Below are positions 62,800 to 64,000 of a stretch of DNA of 64,000 nucleotides, in pieces (position 1 is the first letter of the stretch; the number at the start of each line of letters is the position of its first letter). The notes under the pieces were generated by a model. It was not told the DNA's origin. It worked only from the letters and a program-made list of their open reading frames with translations, and searched no databases. The DNA is from Nostoc linckia FACHB-104 (GTDB taxonomy: Bacteria > Cyanobacteriota > Cyanobacteriia > Cyanobacteriales > Nostocaceae): assembly GCF_014696615.1 (NCBI RefSeq), contig NZ_JACJQJ010000034.1:1-64000 (forward strand), in the 5' to 3' direction. A program made the position numbers and the translations under genes.

Positions 62800-63918
62800 A
62801 TGAGCGAATATCAGTATTACGAGTTTCAAGCATTAGAGCGACCATTAACTACATCAGAACAAACTTATATTAGTAGCCTTTCTAGTCGTGTACAGCTAAC
62901 ATCAAGAAGTGCAATTTTTAATTATAGTTATGGTGACTTTCGAGGCGAACCTCAAAAGCTTCTAGAAAAGTGCTTTGACGTTATGTTGTATATGGCGAAT
63001 TGGGGTACTAGACAATTAGTATTTCGTCTGCCAAAATCGGTGATTGATGCATCAGTTTTTGAGCCTTACTGTCTACCTGAGCAAATTACAGTATCTACAA
63101 CCTCAAGCTATATAATCTTAGATATCAATATTGATGATGAAGAATATCGAACTTGGATAGAAGGTGAAGGATGGTTAACTAGGTTATTGCAGATTCGAGA
63201 TGACATTTTACAGGGAGATTTTAGAGCTTTATACCTTGCTTGGCTAAAAGCTACTTCCATCTCCATCTATGAAGAGCAAGAAGATTTGCTTGAACCACTT
63301 GTACCTGTAAACTTGAATCAACTACCCATCTATTTGGAAGCTTTTATAGAATTTTTTGATATCGATCAGGATCTGATAGCGTTTGCAACAGAAGAAAGTG
63401 TTTCCCAACAAGATGAAGTTGAACCAATAGAAGAATGGATTCGTGCTTTGTCATCAGAGGAGAAAAATGACTTTCTACTCAAAGTAATTAGGGATGAACC
63501 TAATGTTAAGCTTCAGCTTATTAAGAGACTAAGAGCAATATTTAAAACTCCAAAAAATTCTGGTAATGATAAGATTCCTAGACGTTCTTTAGCAGAATTA
63601 TTGGCAGGTGCTCAAGAGGAAAATGAACGCCGCAATAAACAGGAATTCCTGAGAGTACAGCAGGAGAAAATCCGTAAATTAGAAGCACTGGCTTTGAAAA
63701 AAGATAAAGTGTGGTTGGAAGTATACAAGCTAATCGAACTGAAGCAATCAAAACCTTATGAACAAGCAGTTGCATATCTTGTTGATTTGCGAGACTTGGC
63801 GGAACATCAAGGATCGTTAGATGAGTTTCAAGCCAGCATTCAACAAATACAGAAGGATTATAGTAGCCGTTCAGGTTTACTCTCTCGGCTAAAAAAAGCT
63901 GGATTGTTGGCACTTTGA
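62800..63918 (+). CDS. Conserved-type hypothetical protein, 372 aa
   Basis: The N-terminal 150 residues (YYEFQALERPLTTSEQTYIS, FNYSYGDFRGEP, MLYMANWGTRQLVFRLPKS) belong to a pattern seen in many bacteria without known function. The C-terminal part is helical and charged (EEKNDFLLKVIRDEPN, EENERRNKQEFLRVQQEKIR), probably a coiled coil. AGAGGACA lies upstream of the ATG at 62800. No membrane segment. Nothing was seen in the last 80 bases of the window. Confidence 0.6.
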   Translation: MSEYQYYEFQALERPLTTSEQTYISSLSSRVQLTSRSAIFNYSYGDFRGEPQKLLEKCFDVMLYMANWGTRQLVFRLPKSVIDASVFEPYCLPEQITVSTTSSYIILDINIDDEEYRTWIEGEGWLTRLLQIRDDILQGDFRALYLAWLKATSISIYEEQEDLLEPLVPVNLNQLPIYLEAFIEFFDIDQDLIAFATEESVSQQDEVEPIEEWIRALSSEEKNDFLLKVIRDEPNVKLQLIKRLRAIFKTPKNSGNDKIPRRSLAELLAGAQEENERRNKQEFLRVQQEKIRKLEALALKKDKVWLEVYKLIELKQSKPYEQAVAYLVDLRDLAEHQGSLDEFQASIQQIQKDYSSRSGLLSRLKKAGLLAL

Positions 63919-64000
63919 CCAATAAAATCAATGCAGCTTCTTGCTGTTTGAGCTAAAATTCGTATTCTCTTGCAATCCAATAATGCCAGTCAGCGATCGC

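Overview
The window is accessory DNA of a filamentous heterocystous cyanobacterium (Nostoc/Calothrix-like), most probably part of a large conjugative plasmid. The lineage is suggested by frequent GCGATCGC (HIP1) octamers, heptanucleotide STRR-type repeats, large WD40/STAND and caspase-like proteins, and cyanobacterial plasmid families (CyRepA-type Rep, MobF-like relaxase with a DUF3854 domain, ParM-type actin, ArdA). No rRNA, tRNA or CRISPR array was seen.

Layout. 1-3.3 kb: a KASIII-like condensing enzyme and a compositionally foreign ORF, bracketed by two copies of a broken gene fragment. 3.3-15.7 kb: a leftward signalling or cell-death/defence island with a caspase-alpha/beta hydrolase protein, a caspase-NTPase-WD40 protein and an HTH-NB-ARC-WD40 protein with 14 repeats. 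15.7-19.3 kb: relics of a polyketide gene, a ferric-reductase-like membrane oxidoreductase and an HlyD-type adaptor. 19.3-19.8 kb: a 469-bp element with Tn7/Mu-like end architecture. 20.2-26.2 kb: HNH nuclease pair, two tyrosine recombinases and small plasmid genes.

26.6-34.1 kb: replication region. A CyRepA-like protein has its Shine-Dalgarno sequence in a hairpin; next come a long non-coding region with competing hairpins, an IS200/IS605-type element carrying an IsrB RNA-guided nuclease with its omega RNA (HEARO), a plasmid DNA-binding protein and an XRE regulator with palindromic operators. 35.0-47.0 kb: a type IV secretion operon (VirB2-, VirB4-, VirB6-, VirB8-, VirB10-, VirB9-like and VirD4) in which the VirB4 gene looks truncated against its neighbour. 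47.3-52.8 kb: leftward relaxase operon, the relaxase being fused to a Rep-like DUF3854 domain.

52.8-55.9 kb: an apparent actin-type segregation cassette. Fifteen ACAT-like sites at about 11-bp spacing (parC-like) lie in front of parM, a candidate parR and a third gene that carries a dnaX-type A AAA AAG slippery site leading into a membrane-anchored extension. 56.1-57.6 kb: ArdA antirestriction protein and a ribbon-helix-helix-like regulator behind two matching palindromes. 57.6-64 kb: a decayed efflux adaptor, a tandem YbjQ-domain operon, a DUF62 protein, interspersed repeats and two conserved hypothetical genes.

Together the replication, partition, conjugation and antirestriction genes form a plasmid backbone, with the STAND/caspase island and the mobile elements as cargo.
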